Shown: one piece after another, positions 1 through 8,481 of the stretch | Layout: each line of letters opens with the position of its first letter | Position numbering within the stretch: position 1 is the stretch's first letter | From: Amycolatopsis vastitatis | Lineage (GTDB): Bacteria > Actinomycetota > Actinomycetes > Mycobacteriales > Pseudonocardiaceae | DNA length: 64,000 nt | Assembly: GCF_002234595.1 (NCBI RefSeq) | Contig: NZ_NMUL01000005.1 | Coordinates: forward strand, 248,001 to 312,000 | Reading direction: 5' to 3' | Notes under the pieces: model-generated | Database searches by the model: none | Seen by the model: the letters and a program-made list of their open reading frames with translations, nothing else | What the model was told of the DNA's origin: nothing | Position numbers and translations under genes: made by a program

Positions 1-1
1 G

Positions 2-232
2 ATGCGCGAGCTGCTCAAGCGGATCGGCGAGGCCGACATCCAGGAGATCATCATCGCGACGGACCCGAACACCGAGGGCGAAGCGACGGCGACGTACCTG
101 GTCCGCATGCTGCGGAACTTCCCGGGCCTGAGCGTGACGCGGCTGGCGTCGGGGCTGCCGATGGGCGGTGACCTGGAGTTCGCCGACGAGCTGACCCTGG
201 GCCGCGCGCTCTCGGGCCGCCGGGCGCTCTAA
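2..232 (+). CDS. recR: Recombination mediator RecR, C-terminal part (5' end outside window)
   Basis: RecR works with RecF and RecO to load RecA on gapped DNA. The 76 visible residues are the end of its Toprim domain and the C-terminal tail: [15 protein letters not shown] is the Toprim acidic region, and [16 protein letters not shown] followed by TLGRALSGR is the typical RecR ending. The gene enters from outside the window, so the ATG at position 2 is only the first in-frame Met, not the start. Its TAA overlaps the stop of the convergent glucosaminidase gene by a few bases. Confidence 0.95.
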   Translation: MRELLKRIGEADIQEIIIATDPNTEGEATATYLVRMLRNFPGLSVTRLASGLPMGGDLEFADELTLGRALSGRRAL

Positions 233-783
233 GCGTCGAAGCGGCGCAGGTCGTACAGGTTCATCAGCCTGATGACCTTGTTCGCGTACTCCGGGTCGGT
301 GGCGTACTTGCGCGCCACCGCCCGGATGAACGCGTCGGGATCCGAACGCACCGGCAGCGCCGCCGCGTAGTTCGCGCTCGTCGTCAGCAGCCGGCCGTAG
401 TCGCGGAACGAGTCCTCGATCGACGCGTACGAGCGGAAATACGCGTCCACCGGGTGGCACGGCGCCGGAACGCACTCCGTGCTCGGGTACCGCGCGCAGC
501 GCAGTGCGATGGGGCCCGGGCTCGTCGGCGTCACGCACTTGAAGCCGAAGTAGTTCCGCTCGTTCGCCGACAGCTTGCTGCGGCCCCAGTTCGACTCCAG
601 GATCGACTGCGCCACCGTGACCGACGCCGGGATGTCGTACGCCGCGTGGATCGCGCGGGCGATCGGGCCCGCCGCGCCGACGTACGCCTCCTGGAAGCCG
701 GAGCTCAGCGCAGCCTCACGAACTGCGGCCTGGTCGACGGGCGGGGTCACCAGCAGCACGGCCGCCAGTCCGATGTGGATCAT
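229..783 (-). CDS. Secreted glucosaminidase-domain (GH73, FlgJ-like) protein
   Basis: This 184-residue protein is a small peptidoglycan hydrolase of the glucosaminidase superfamily, which cleaves the glycan strand. The N terminus is a short hydrophobic stretch that could be a signal peptide. The motif around [13 protein letters not shown] (Glu63 as the probable catalytic acid) and NYFGFKC are characteristic. The C-terminal part ([18 protein letters not shown], then [14 protein letters not shown]) is the usual end of the domain. It stands alone and converges on recR with a 4-base overlap. The start is the only ATG that keeps the hydrophobic N terminus; an upstream GTG cannot be excluded. Confidence 0.85.
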   Translation of the reverse strand: MIHIGLAAVLLVTPPVDQAAVREAALSSGFQEAYVGAAGPIARAIHAAYDIPASVTVAQSILESNWGRSKLSANERNYFGFKCVTPTSPGPIALRCARYPSTECVPAPCHPVDAYFRSYASIEDSFRDYGRLLTTSANYAAALPVRSDPDAFIRAVARKYATDPEYANKVIRLMNLYDLRRFDA

Positions 784-842
784 GCCGGAACGGTGCCCGA
801 TCCACGCCGTCCGGGAAACCGAAGGTCACCCGGACGAAGGAC

Positions 843-1940
843 TCAGCAGTAGCCGAGCTGCGCCAGCGTGTCCACGACGATCTCGGACGGGTGGTACTTG
901 TCCATCCAGGACTCGCCGCGGCGGTTCTGGTAGGTGTCGAGGAAGTTCTGCAGCTTGTCGCCGCGCATTTCCGTCAGGACGACCGTTTCGCCGAGGTGCT
1001 GCGGCGTCTCCGTGCGCTCGCGGTGCACCGCGCAGGGCAGGCCGAGGTAGTAGCACTCCGCCGAGAGACCACCCGAGTCGGTGACGACGTACTCGGCGCG
1101 CGCCACCAGCGGCAGGAACTTCAGGTACCGCATCTTCGGCTGGACGATGAACTGGTCGTCGAAGATGTTCCCGATGCCCAGTGCGCGGATCTTCTCGCGC
1201 TCCGGCGCCCCGGCCATGTACAGGATCGGCATCTTGCGGCTCTGTTCGCGCAGGATCTCCAGCACCTCGCGGTACTTGTCCGGGCGCGAGACCAGTTCGA
1301 AGCGGTGCAGCGTGGCCAGGCCGAACTTCTCCGGCAGGTTCGGCACGTCCAGCGGCTGGTTGATGGCGAGGCGCATCGCGTCGATCGCCGTGTTCGCCTC
1401 GGTGTCGACGACCACGCCGCGGGCGTGCCGCAGGTTGTTGACCTCGCGGATGCTCGGCGCGAAGTGGATGTCGACGATCTTCGCCGCGATCTTGCGGTTC
1501 AGCTCCTCCGGCAGCGGCGACAGGATGCTGCCCGACCGCGCGCCCGCCTCGACGTGCCCGACGCGGGACTTGAGGATGCGCTTCCCGATCAGCGAGCCGT
1601 ACGGCGTGGTGAACGTGTCGCCGTGCACGAGCACCAGCGGCGGGCGGCCGTCCTCGGTCAGCGCGGCGCGCAGCTCGTGACGGCGGCTCCACGCGGTGCG
1701 CAGCACCTGCGCGGCCCAGCCGGGCACCTGCGCGGGCGACTCGAGGTTGTGGGCCTTGTCCTCCGGCACCAGCCAGACGTCGGGCGCCGGCATGTTCAGG
1801 TCCGCGAGCACGTCGGCGACCTCGTCGACGTGCTGGGCGGTGAACCAGATCTTCGGCCGCATCCCGCGCTCGCGGATCCCGTGGTAAACCGGCGCGATCT
1901 TGATCAGTTCCGCGGTGGTGCCGAGAATGAAGGAAATCAC
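843..1940 (-). CDS. UDP-N-acetylglucosamine 2-epimerase (WecB family)
   Basis: This 365-residue enzyme should interconvert UDP-GlcNAc and UDP-ManNAc in the cytoplasm. Visible family signatures are GTTAELIKIAPV at residues 7-18, HGDTF at 106-110, HVEAGARS at 129-136, PEELNRK at 144-150, LHR at 211-213 and TDSGG at 287-291, all in the expected order for the two Rossmann-like lobes. It is transcribed away from the glycosyltransferase cluster beginning at 2025, with 84 bases between them. This placement suggests that it supplies an amino-sugar nucleotide to the envelope-glycan pathway. The product sugar is inferred from the family and was not demonstrated. Confidence 0.88.
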   Translation of the reverse strand: MISFILGTTAELIKIAPVYHGIRERGMRPKIWFTAQHVDEVADVLADLNMPAPDVWLVPEDKAHNLESPAQVPGWAAQVLRTAWSRRHELRAALTEDGRPPLVLVHGDTFTTPYGSLIGKRILKSRVGHVEAGARSGSILSPLPEELNRKIAAKIVDIHFAPSIREVNNLRHARGVVVDTEANTAIDAMRLAINQPLDVPNLPEKFGLATLHRFELVSRPDKYREVLEILREQSRKMPILYMAGAPEREKIRALGIGNIFDDQFIVQPKMRYLKFLPLVARAEYVVTDSGGLSAECYYLGLPCAVHRERTETPQHLGETVVLTEMRGDKLQNFLDTYQNRRGESWMDKYHPSEIVVDTLAQLGYC

Positions 1941-2024
1941 CAGAGGAGCCCATTTCCGGTCGGGTGCGGTGGCGTAAGGATACTGGCCGACCCCGCGCCG
2001 GGGCCGCCGGGTAGCCTCGGCACG

Positions 2025-3044
2025 GTGAGTGCGAACCCGCTCCTCCCCTCGCTCAGCGTCGTGATCCCGGTCTACAACGAGCAGGACTGGATCGAACGCA
2101 GTGTCGGCGCGCTGCTCGCTTCGGCATCGGCGGCGAGCTGGCCGATCGAGGTCGTCGTGGTCGACGACGGCAGCACCGACGCCACGCCGTCACGGCTCGA
2201 CGACCTGCGCGAACGCCACGGGATCACGGTGATCAGCCAGGCCAACGGGGGCCGGTTCGAGGCCAGGAGCGCGGGCATCGCCAAGTCGTCCGGCGAGTGG
2301 ATCGCGCTGCTCGACAGCCGCGTCATCGTCGACGAGCACACCCTGACGTTCCTGCGCGACCAGCTCGTGGAGCACCCCGAGCGCGCGGTCTGGAACGGGC
2401 ACATCAACGTCGCGTCCGAGCACAACCCGTACGCGGGGTTCATGGCGGGCCTGGTCAAGGTGCCGTGGCGCAAGTACTGCGCGAACCCGCGCCTGATGTC
2501 CTACGGCATCGAGGAGTTCGACGTCTACCCGAAGGGGACGACGTTCTTCTGCGCCCGCCGCGGCCTCCTCGAAGGCTCGGTGACGGCGTTCGCGTCGCTC
2601 TTCGACGACATCCGCTTCGCCAGCGACGACACCCGCATGCTGCGGTGGATCGCCGAGCACGAGCGGATCTGGCTGGCCCCCGAGCTGTCGGCGACCTACA
2701 ACGGGCGCGACTCGTTCAAGAAGTTCACGCAGCAGGCCTACTTCCGCGGCACCACGTACGTGGACTCCTACATCGCTTCGCCCGGCCCGGCCCGCAACGC
2801 CCTGTTCGGCGCGCTCGCGGCCGGTGTCCTCGGCCTGGCCTTCGCCGCGAAGAAGCCGAAGACGACGCTGGCCGCCGGTGTCCTCGGCGCGGTCGCGGCG
2901 GGCGAAGTCGTCAAGAAGTGCGGGGCGACCGGCCCGGAGGCCCGTGCGGTCACCAAGCTGCTGCCGGTGTTCGCCGGCGGGTTCGGCGCCGGTGTCCTGC
3001 GTGGACTGGCCATGGCCGTGCGGACCAAGCTCCGCCGCCGATGA
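2025..3044 (+). CDS. Family 2 glycosyltransferase
   Basis: The 339-residue protein has a GT-A fold: SVVIPVYNEQ near residue 11, the nucleotide-sugar motif DDGSTD at 47-52 and an acidic DSR at 97-99 in place of DxD. The last 80 residues hold two Ala/Gly-rich hydrophobic segments and a basic tail, so the enzyme probably sits on the inner face of the membrane. I chose GTG at 2025 because it lies directly before the conserved beta-strand; the open frame runs much further upstream only because antisense frames are open in this DNA. Its TGA overlaps the ATG of the flippase gene (ATGA). Confidence 0.88.
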   Translation: MSANPLLPSLSVVIPVYNEQDWIERSVGALLASASAASWPIEVVVVDDGSTDATPSRLDDLRERHGITVISQANGGRFEARSAGIAKSSGEWIALLDSRVIVDEHTLTFLRDQLVEHPERAVWNGHINVASEHNPYAGFMAGLVKVPWRKYCANPRLMSYGIEEFDVYPKGTTFFCARRGLLEGSVTAFASLFDDIRFASDDTRMLRWIAEHERIWLAPELSATYNGRDSFKKFTQQAYFRGTTYVDSYIASPGPARNALFGALAAGVLGLAFAAKKPKTTLAAGVLGAVAAGEVVKKCGATGPEARAVTKLLPVFAGGFGAGVLRGLAMAVRTKLRRR

Positions 3045-4345
3045 GCACCGAAGTGGACACCCCGGCCACCGCGAGCAGCGGACGCACGACCGCGGGCAGT
3101 CTCGGCGGCTCGCTGATCGTGTCGATCGGCCTCGGCTACCTGCTCACGGTCGCCTGCCAGCGCCTGCTGCCGCCCCAGGAATACGCGATCTTCGTGACGT
3201 TCTGGGGCCTGGTGATGGGCCTCGGCAGCACCCTTTCGCCGTTGGAGCAGGAACTCTCGCGGCAGTCCGCGGTGGCCGCGCTCACCGGCGGCAAGGCGGG
3301 CCGCCCGGCCCTGCGCGCGGTGGCCGTCGGCGTGGTCGTCGCGGCCGCGTTCTCGCTCGCGCTGCTGATCCCGCCGATCAACGAACGGCTCTTCCGCGGC
3401 GACTGGTCGCTGGCCGTGATCGTGCTCGCCGGCGGCGTCGCGTTCGCCTGCCAGTTCGGCACGCGCGGGCTGCTGATCGGGCAGCACAAGGTGAAGGCCT
3501 TCTCACTGCTCGTGGTCGCCGAACCGGCCATCCGGGCGCTCATCCTGGGCGTGCTGGTCGTCTCGGTCGCCTACAACGTCGTCTCGCTGGCGATCGCGGT
3601 CGCCGCCGGCTCGTTCGCCTGGCTGCTGTTCGCCCGCCCGGCCCGCCGGCTGGTCGACTTCCACGTCGAGGGCGACGGCTGGGGCGTCACGTCCCGCCGG
3701 ATGGGCATGCTGCTGGCCGGCGCCGCGCTGACGGCCGCGGTCATCACCGGCTACCCGGCGCTGGTCGGCCTGCTCGCCCCGGGCGGTGACGGCGACCGCG
3801 TCGGCGCCCTGTTCGCCGCGCTGGTCATCGCGCGGCTGCCGCTGACGCTGATCGGGCCGGTGCAGTCGCTGGCCGTGCCGTTCGTCGTCCGGCTCTCGGT
3901 CACCGAGGAGGGCCGTCACCGGCTGCGCCGCGTGCTGGCCCTCGGCACCGCGGCCGCGCTGGTGCTGGCCGCGCTCGGCGCGCTGGTCGGGCTGTGGCTC
4001 GGGCCGTGGGCGGTCCGGTTCGTCAGCGGCCCGAAGTACGCCATCGACGGCTGGCCGGTCGCCGGGCTGGTCTGGTCGTCGGTGCTGCTGGTGCCGATGC
4101 AGCTGCTCACGGCGGTGCTCGTGGCTCGCACGCAGGCCAAGCTGGTGCTGGCCACCTGGGCCGTGGTCACCGGCACGGCGTCCCTGCTGCTGGTGCTCCT
4201 GCCCGGCGACACCGTGTTCCGCGCGGTCGTCGCGCTGGCCGCGGCGCCGACGCTGGGCCTGGCCGTGGTGCTCGCGTTCGTCCTGCGGCGGGCGCCGGAA
4301 ACCGCTACCGGGACAACCCCGGGCGCCGGTGAAACGTCTTCGTAG
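3041..4345 (+). CDS. Polysaccharide flippase-like multi-spanning membrane protein
   Basis: The 434-residue protein consists almost wholly of hydrophobic helices (about 12-14) with short basic loops. The pattern resembles the MOP superfamily flippases that move lipid-linked sugars across the membrane. The early segment LTVACQRLLPPQEYAIFVTFWG matches the loop after helix 1 in Wzx-like proteins. It is translationally coupled to the upstream GT2 by a 4-base overlap, so the pair probably makes and exports the same lipid-linked glycan. Substrate unknown. The N-terminal 20 residues are polar and Thr-rich. Confidence 0.75.
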   Translation: MSTEVDTPATASSGRTTAGSLGGSLIVSIGLGYLLTVACQRLLPPQEYAIFVTFWGLVMGLGSTLSPLEQELSRQSAVAALTGGKAGRPALRAVAVGVVVAAAFSLALLIPPINERLFRGDWSLAVIVLAGGVAFACQFGTRGLLIGQHKVKAFSLLVVAEPAIRALILGVLVVSVAYNVVSLAIAVAAGSFAWLLFARPARRLVDFHVEGDGWGVTSRRMGMLLAGAALTAAVITGYPALVGLLAPGGDGDRVGALFAALVIARLPLTLIGPVQSLAVPFVVRLSVTEEGRHRLRRVLALGTAAALVLAALGALVGLWLGPWAVRFVSGPKYAIDGWPVAGLVWSSVLLVPMQLLTAVLVARTQAKLVLATWAVVTGTASLLLVLLPGDTVFRAVVALAAAPTLGLAVVLAFVLRRAPETATGTTPGAGETSS

Positions 4346-4428
4346 CGGCCCAGTAAGGTGCGTGGCGAACCCGCCGGTGGGGACGGGAAACGGCGTAAAA
4401 CGCCGGTAAGGTTTGGACAGCGAATTCG

Positions 4429-6402
4429 ATGAACGTACTACTCGTTTTGCTCGCGTTCTGGCTGCCTGGTCTGTTGTTCGGTGCCGCGATCCGGTTGCGC
4501 GGCTGGACGCTGGCCGCCGCCGGTCCGATGCTCACCTTCGGCCTCGTCGCCCTCGGCATCCCGGTCCTCGGCAAGCTCGGCATCCGCTGGTCGATGCTCA
4601 ACGTCGCGCTGTGGACGCTCGTGGTCTCGGCCGCCGGGTTCGCGCTCGCCTTCGCCGTGACGCGGTTCACGCGCCGCCGCCACCCCGACTGGACCGAGCC
4701 GGAGCGGCCCGAGCGCAGCGTCCGCGACCACGTCCTGATCGGCCTCGGCGTCGCCGCCGGCCTGGGGATCGGCGCCGTCACGTTCCTGCGCGGCGTCCGG
4801 AACCTGAACAACGTCCAACAGGGCTGGGACGCGCCGTTCCACGCCAACCTCGTCCGCTGGATCGCCGAGCACGGCGACGCCCGGCCGTCGACGGTCGGCA
4901 CGATCGCGAACCTGCCGAACCAGACGAACTACTTCTACCCGGACACCTACCACGCGCTGCTCGCCCTGGTCTTCGGCAAGGGCGGCCTCACGATGATGCC
5001 GACGCTGAACCTGGCGGCGCTCACGGTGGTCCTCACGGTGCCGATCGGCGTCGCCGCGATGTGCCACGCCTGGCGGATGCCGCCGATCGCCGTGGCCTCG
5101 GCCGCGGCGGTGTCGGCCTGCTTCACGGTGTTCCCGTACGACTCGCTGTGGCGTGGTCCGCTGTGGCCGTTCGTGGCCGGCGTCGCGTTGGTCCCGGCGA
5201 TGCTCGCGGTCGCCCGGCACCTCCTAGAACCCCGCGCGATCGCCGGGCCGGTCGGCATCGGCGTCGGCGTGGCCGGGCTGGCCGGCCTGCACACGAGCGT
5301 CGTGTTCGTCGTCATCGTGTACTTCCTGATGATCCTCGCCGCGGTGCTGCTGCGCTTCGAGCCGATCACCTGGCGCCGTTCGCTGCCGTCGCTGGTCGCG
5401 ACCTTCGTGCTGGCCGCCGCGTTCGGCATCCCGGTCGTCCTGCCCTCGCTCTACAACGCCGGCGGCGTGACCAGCACGTACTGGGCCTCCGAAGCCACCG
5501 TGTCCGGCGCGGTCGGCGAGACGATCACGTTCTCCCCGATGGCGGCGTTCCCGCAGTGGTGGATCGGCATCCCGGCCATCATCGGCGTCTTCATGCTGGT
5601 CAAGCACCGCCGGATGATGTGGATGGTCGGCGCGTACATCGTGCTGGGCGCGTTGTTCGCCGCGACCGTGTCGCTCGAGACCGACATCGTGCACCTGCTG
5701 AGCAGCCCGTTCTACAACGACAACTGGCGCGTCGCGGCCCTCGTGCCGCTGGCGGGCTGCGTCGCCTTCGGCGAATTCGTGCACACCGCTTCCGGCTGGT
5801 TCGCCGAGAAGGTGCGGCCGCGGCTGCCGAACGTCCGGCCCGCCACCTTGACCCTGGTCGGCGTGGTGCTGGTGGCGCTGGTCGTCGGCGGGCTCAGCCG
5901 CGGCGGCTACGTCGGCCGCAACGCCGCCCGCGTGCACTACGCCTACAACGACAGCCCGACCGTCAGCAAGGACGAAGAGGCCGCGTTCGGCTGGCTCGCC
6001 GCGCACACCAAGCCCGGCGAGCGCGTGCTGAACGACCGGATCGACGGTTCGGTGTGGATGTACGCGCTGGCGGGCGTGATGCCGACGCAGTGGAGCTTCT
6101 ACGGCTCGGACAAGACCACGAACACCGACGAGCAGTACCTGAGCGTCTTCGCCAACGACCTGGACAAGTACCCCCGGGTCCGCAAGGCACTCACCGACCT
6201 GAAGGTCCGGTACGCGTTCGTCGGCAAGGGCAAGGTCATCGCGGACCGGCCGAACGACGTCGGTCTCCAGCACCTCGACGTCAGCCCGGGCTTCAAGCTG
6301 GTCTTCCGCAACTCCGGGGCCTCGATCTACGAGATCGAGGGGCAGCAGGGTGTCGTCACCTCCGGGGCGGCTCCTGGGTCCACCCCCGGTAACGGGCAGT
6401 GA
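4429..6402 (+). CDS. DUF6541 polytopic membrane protein, probable GT-C-type transferase
   Basis: This 657-residue protein has about 12 transmembrane helices followed by a soluble C-terminal domain starting near residue 510. The layout is like GT-C transferases that use polyprenyl-phosphate sugars at the outer membrane face. NLNNVQQGWDAPFHANLVRW near residue 125 carries an acidic residue in a periplasmic loop after helix 4, as expected for such enzymes. The family label DUF6541 is from recognition only. The gene lies 17 bases before a PpgS-like GT2 and a DUF2304 gene. In mycobacteria the homologous set adds galactosamine to arabinogalactan, so an envelope-decorating role is a reasonable inference. 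Confidence 0.72.
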   Translation: MNVLLVLLAFWLPGLLFGAAIRLRGWTLAAAGPMLTFGLVALGIPVLGKLGIRWSMLNVALWTLVVSAAGFALAFAVTRFTRRRHPDWTEPERPERSVRDHVLIGLGVAAGLGIGAVTFLRGVRNLNNVQQGWDAPFHANLVRWIAEHGDARPSTVGTIANLPNQTNYFYPDTYHALLALVFGKGGLTMMPTLNLAALTVVLTVPIGVAAMCHAWRMPPIAVASAAAVSACFTVFPYDSLWRGPLWPFVAGVALVPAMLAVARHLLEPRAIAGPVGIGVGVAGLAGLHTSVVFVVIVYFLMILAAVLLRFEPITWRRSLPSLVATFVLAAAFGIPVVLPSLYNAGGVTSTYWASEATVSGAVGETITFSPMAAFPQWWIGIPAIIGVFMLVKHRRMMWMVGAYIVLGALFAATVSLETDIVHLLSSPFYNDNWRVAALVPLAGCVAFGEFVHTASGWFAEKVRPRLPNVRPATLTLVGVVLVALVVGGLSRGGYVGRNAARVHYAYNDSPTVSKDEEAAFGWLAAHTKPGERVLNDRIDGSVWMYALAGVMPTQWSFYGSDKTTNTDEQYLSVFANDLDKYPRVRKALTDLKVRYAFVGKGKVIADRPNDVGLQHLDVSPGFKLVFRNSGASIYEIEGQQGVVTSGAAPGSTPGNGQ

Positions 6403-6419
6403 AAGGCTAAAGTGATCGC

Positions 6420-7163
6420 GTGTCTGTGACCTCCGTGACCAGCCGCCGGGTGCTCATCGTGATGCCCGCCCTCAACGAGTCGGCGAGCGTCGCGTCGGTC
6501 ATCGAGCAGGTGAAACGGGCCCTGCCGGACGGCGATCTGCTGGTCGTCGACGACGGCTCGGTCGACGACACCGCCAAGCTGGCCCGCGCCGCCGGGGCCG
6601 AGGTGGCCAGGCTGGCCGTGAACCTCGGGGTCGGGGGTGCGATGCGCACCGGTTTCCGGTACGCCGCCGCCCGCGGCTACGACGTCGTCGTGCAGGTGGA
6701 CGCCGACGGCCAGCACGACCCGGACGAGCTGGACGCGCTGCTGCGCGGCCTGGACGACGCGGACATCGTGATCGGCTCCCGGTTCGCCGGCAAGGGCGCG
6801 TACAAGGCCAGCGGGCCGCGCAAGTACGCCATGGTCGCGCTGTCGCTCGTGTTCTCACGGCTGGCGAAGACGCGACTCACCGACGTCACCTCGGGGTTCA
6901 AGGCGATGGGTCCGCGCGCGATCCGGCTGTTCGCCGGCTACTACCCGGCGGAGTACCTCGGCGACACGGTGGAATCGCTGGTCATGGCCATCCGGGCCAA
7001 GCTGACCATCAAGGAGATCCCGGTCATCATGCGCGAGCGCGCGGGCGGCACGCCCAGCCACTCGCCCGTCAAGTCGGCCGTCTACCTGGGCCGGGCCGGG
7101 CTCGCGCTGCTGCTCGCGCTGGTCCGCCGCCGCCCTGCGGTCGACTCCTCAGACTCGGCATAA
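6420..7163 (+). CDS. PpgS/Dpm1-like family 2 glycosyltransferase
   Basis: The 247-residue GT2 resembles dolichyl/polyprenyl-phosphate sugar synthases. It shows RVLIVMPALNE at 10-20, DDGSVDD at 44-50 and DADGQHD at 94-100, then the IGSRF and VTSGFKAMG motifs typical of Dpm1-like enzymes. It would transfer a sugar from a nucleotide to polyprenyl phosphate on the inner face of the membrane. The start is a GTG. The DUF2304 gene follows after 13 bases; in Mycobacterium tuberculosis the corresponding pair is Rv3631 (PpgS) and Rv3632. The sugar used here is not visible in the sequence. Confidence 0.85.
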   Translation: MSVTSVTSRRVLIVMPALNESASVASVIEQVKRALPDGDLLVVDDGSVDDTAKLARAAGAEVARLAVNLGVGGAMRTGFRYAAARGYDVVVQVDADGQHDPDELDALLRGLDDADIVIGSRFAGKGAYKASGPRKYAMVALSLVFSRLAKTRLTDVTSGFKAMGPRAIRLFAGYYPAEYLGDTVESLVMAIRAKLTIKEIPVIMRERAGGTPSHSPVKSAVYLGRAGLALLLALVRRRPAVDSSDSA

Positions 7164-7176
7164 GGAGCTCGGGAAG

Positions 7177-7611
7177 ATGGCCGGTTGGCGCATCCTCAGC
7201 ATCGTCATCGCTTGCTTGGTGCTCTTCGTCGTCATCGAGATGATGCGGCGGCGCAAGCTGCGTGAGAAGTACGCGGGCGTGTGGCTGATCGTCGCCATCG
7301 GCGTCGTGGTGCTGGCCGCGATCCCGTCGGCCGCGCAGTTCCTGGCCCGGCTGACCGGGGTGGAAACCCCGTCGAACTTCGTCTTCCTCCTCGCCGGCGT
7401 CGTGCTGGCGCTGGTGTCGCTGCACCTGTCCACCGAGGTCGGGCACCTGGAGGAAGAGGTGCGGACGTCGGTCGAGGCGATCGCGTTGCTGCGCTGCGAG
7501 CTCGAGGACGCCAAGCGCGAGCTGGCGGGCCGGATCGTCGAGCTGGAGGCGAAGACGGCGGCGCCCGACGACGTCAAAGGGCTTCCGGAGGTCGAGCGCG
7601 TCAGCAAGTGA
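7177..7611 (+). CDS. DUF2304 membrane protein, probable partner of the GT2
   Basis: The 144-residue protein has three hydrophobic helices (about residues 4-20, 34-51, 67-84) and a charged, coiled-coil-like tail from residue 85 (HLEEEVRTSVEAIALLRCEL and on). DUF2304 proteins accompany Dpm1-like GT2 enzymes; the mycobacterial Rv3632 supports the activity of PpgS. Its position directly after the PpgS-like gene fits that role. An SD-like AAGGAGCTC lies 8-15 bases before the ATG. Confidence 0.85.
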   Translation: MAGWRILSIVIACLVLFVVIEMMRRRKLREKYAGVWLIVAIGVVVLAAIPSAAQFLARLTGVETPSNFVFLLAGVVLALVSLHLSTEVGHLEEEVRTSVEAIALLRCELEDAKRELAGRIVELEAKTAAPDDVKGLPEVERVSK

Positions 7612-7657
7612 CGCGCTGATCGAAGCCCTGCTCGCCGCACCGCCCCGGCTCGGTCGG

Positions 7658-8152
7658 GTGCGGGTGCTGGCCATCGACGGTCCCTCGGGCGCGGGCAAGT
7701 CCACGCTGGCCGCCCAGGTGGTCGCCGGGCTGCGGGCTCGTGGGTGCCGGACGGCCCTGGTGAGCACCGACGCCTTCGCCACTTGGGAAGACCCGGTCGC
7801 GTGGTGGCCGCGGCTGGTCGACGGCGTCCTGCGTCCCCTCGCCGAGGGTGTGGACGGCGTCTACCGGCGGATGGACTGGACCACCGGAGTGCCCCGGCCG
7901 GGTGAGCTCGTCCGGGTGGCCGTGCCGGAAGTCCTGGTGCTGGAGGGCGTGTCGAGCGGCCGGACTTCGGTAAGACCCCTGCTTTCCGGCCTCTGCTGGC
8001 TCTCCGGCGGCTCGGAGGCCGAGCGGCTGGCCAAGACCGTCGCGCGCGACGGCGAGCGCGCACAGGCCGAATTGGGGCGCTGGCAACGGTTCGAGCGTGG
8101 CTGGTTCGCCGTCGACGGCACTTCCGAGGCCGCCGGAATCCGACTTTCGTAG
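7658..8152 (+). CDS. Small P-loop kinase of the uridine kinase type
   Basis: The 164-residue protein starts almost directly with a Walker A motif, GPSGAGKST at residues 8-16. LVSTDAFATW follows, with the acidic residue expected in nucleoside kinases, and later VLVLEGVSSGR as a Walker B-like strand. The lid and C-terminal part (SEAERLAKTVARDGERAQAE, then FERGWFAVDG) fit small actinobacterial uridine-kinase-like proteins. The GTG start is the only good one in frame; 46 bases separate it from the DUF2304 gene. Substrate is unknown and a link to the glycan cluster is only positional. Confidence 0.7.
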   Translation: MRVLAIDGPSGAGKSTLAAQVVAGLRARGCRTALVSTDAFATWEDPVAWWPRLVDGVLRPLAEGVDGVYRRMDWTTGVPRPGELVRVAVPEVLVLEGVSSGRTSVRPLLSGLCWLSGGSEAERLAKTVARDGERAQAELGRWQRFERGWFAVDGTSEAAGIRLS

Positions 8153-8481
8153 GAGGCGGGGCCCTTCACCCTCCGTGTGCGCGGAGGCCTGTATCGATAC
8201 AGAAGTTTGTCCGCGAAGACACGACCGGACTAACGTGGGTACCGCCATGTGAGTTAGTGATCCGGCGCCAGCTGGGGTCATAGGGCGCAAATGGTCACAT
8301 TCTGTCGTGATTTACGGACACATTGCGGTCAAATCGACGTCCACGTAGCGCGATCGTAACCTCACGTGCTTAAGTGCGGGCCGAGTTCCCGCTAGTGTCG
8401 GCGAGCACACCGATCGTCCGTCGAGTTCCTGACCGACCGGACGGTGACTTTGAACCCGAAACATCTCCCAAGGGGTGCCAG
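8153..8481. promoter_or_regulatory. Promoter region of the peptide ABC importer operon
   Basis: This 329-base stretch has no gene. Near its left end a hairpin (arms 8170-8175 and 8182-8187) may terminate the kinase gene. A perfect 14-base palindrome, CTGTATCGATACAG, lies at 8189-8202. Further right, TAACCT and TAGTGT hexamers fit the actinobacterial -10 pattern TANNNT, with no convincing -35. The importer gene begins with ATG at 8482, preceded by AAGGGG as a weak ribosome site. Confidence 0.45.
8189..8202. promoter_or_regulatory. Perfect 14-base palindrome CTGTATCGATACAG
   Basis: The site is fully self-complementary and A+T-rich compared with its surroundings. It lies 280 bases before the importer operon, beyond the kinase gene. 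It has the form of a dimer-binding operator (GntR- or MerR-like size), but no regulator gene is adjacent, so the protein that binds it is unknown. Confidence 0.35.

Noticed and set aside
891..2024. N-terminal extension of the GT2 gene by 378 codons
   Set aside because: The open frame is antisense to the epimerase gene and reflects G+C-rich third positions only.
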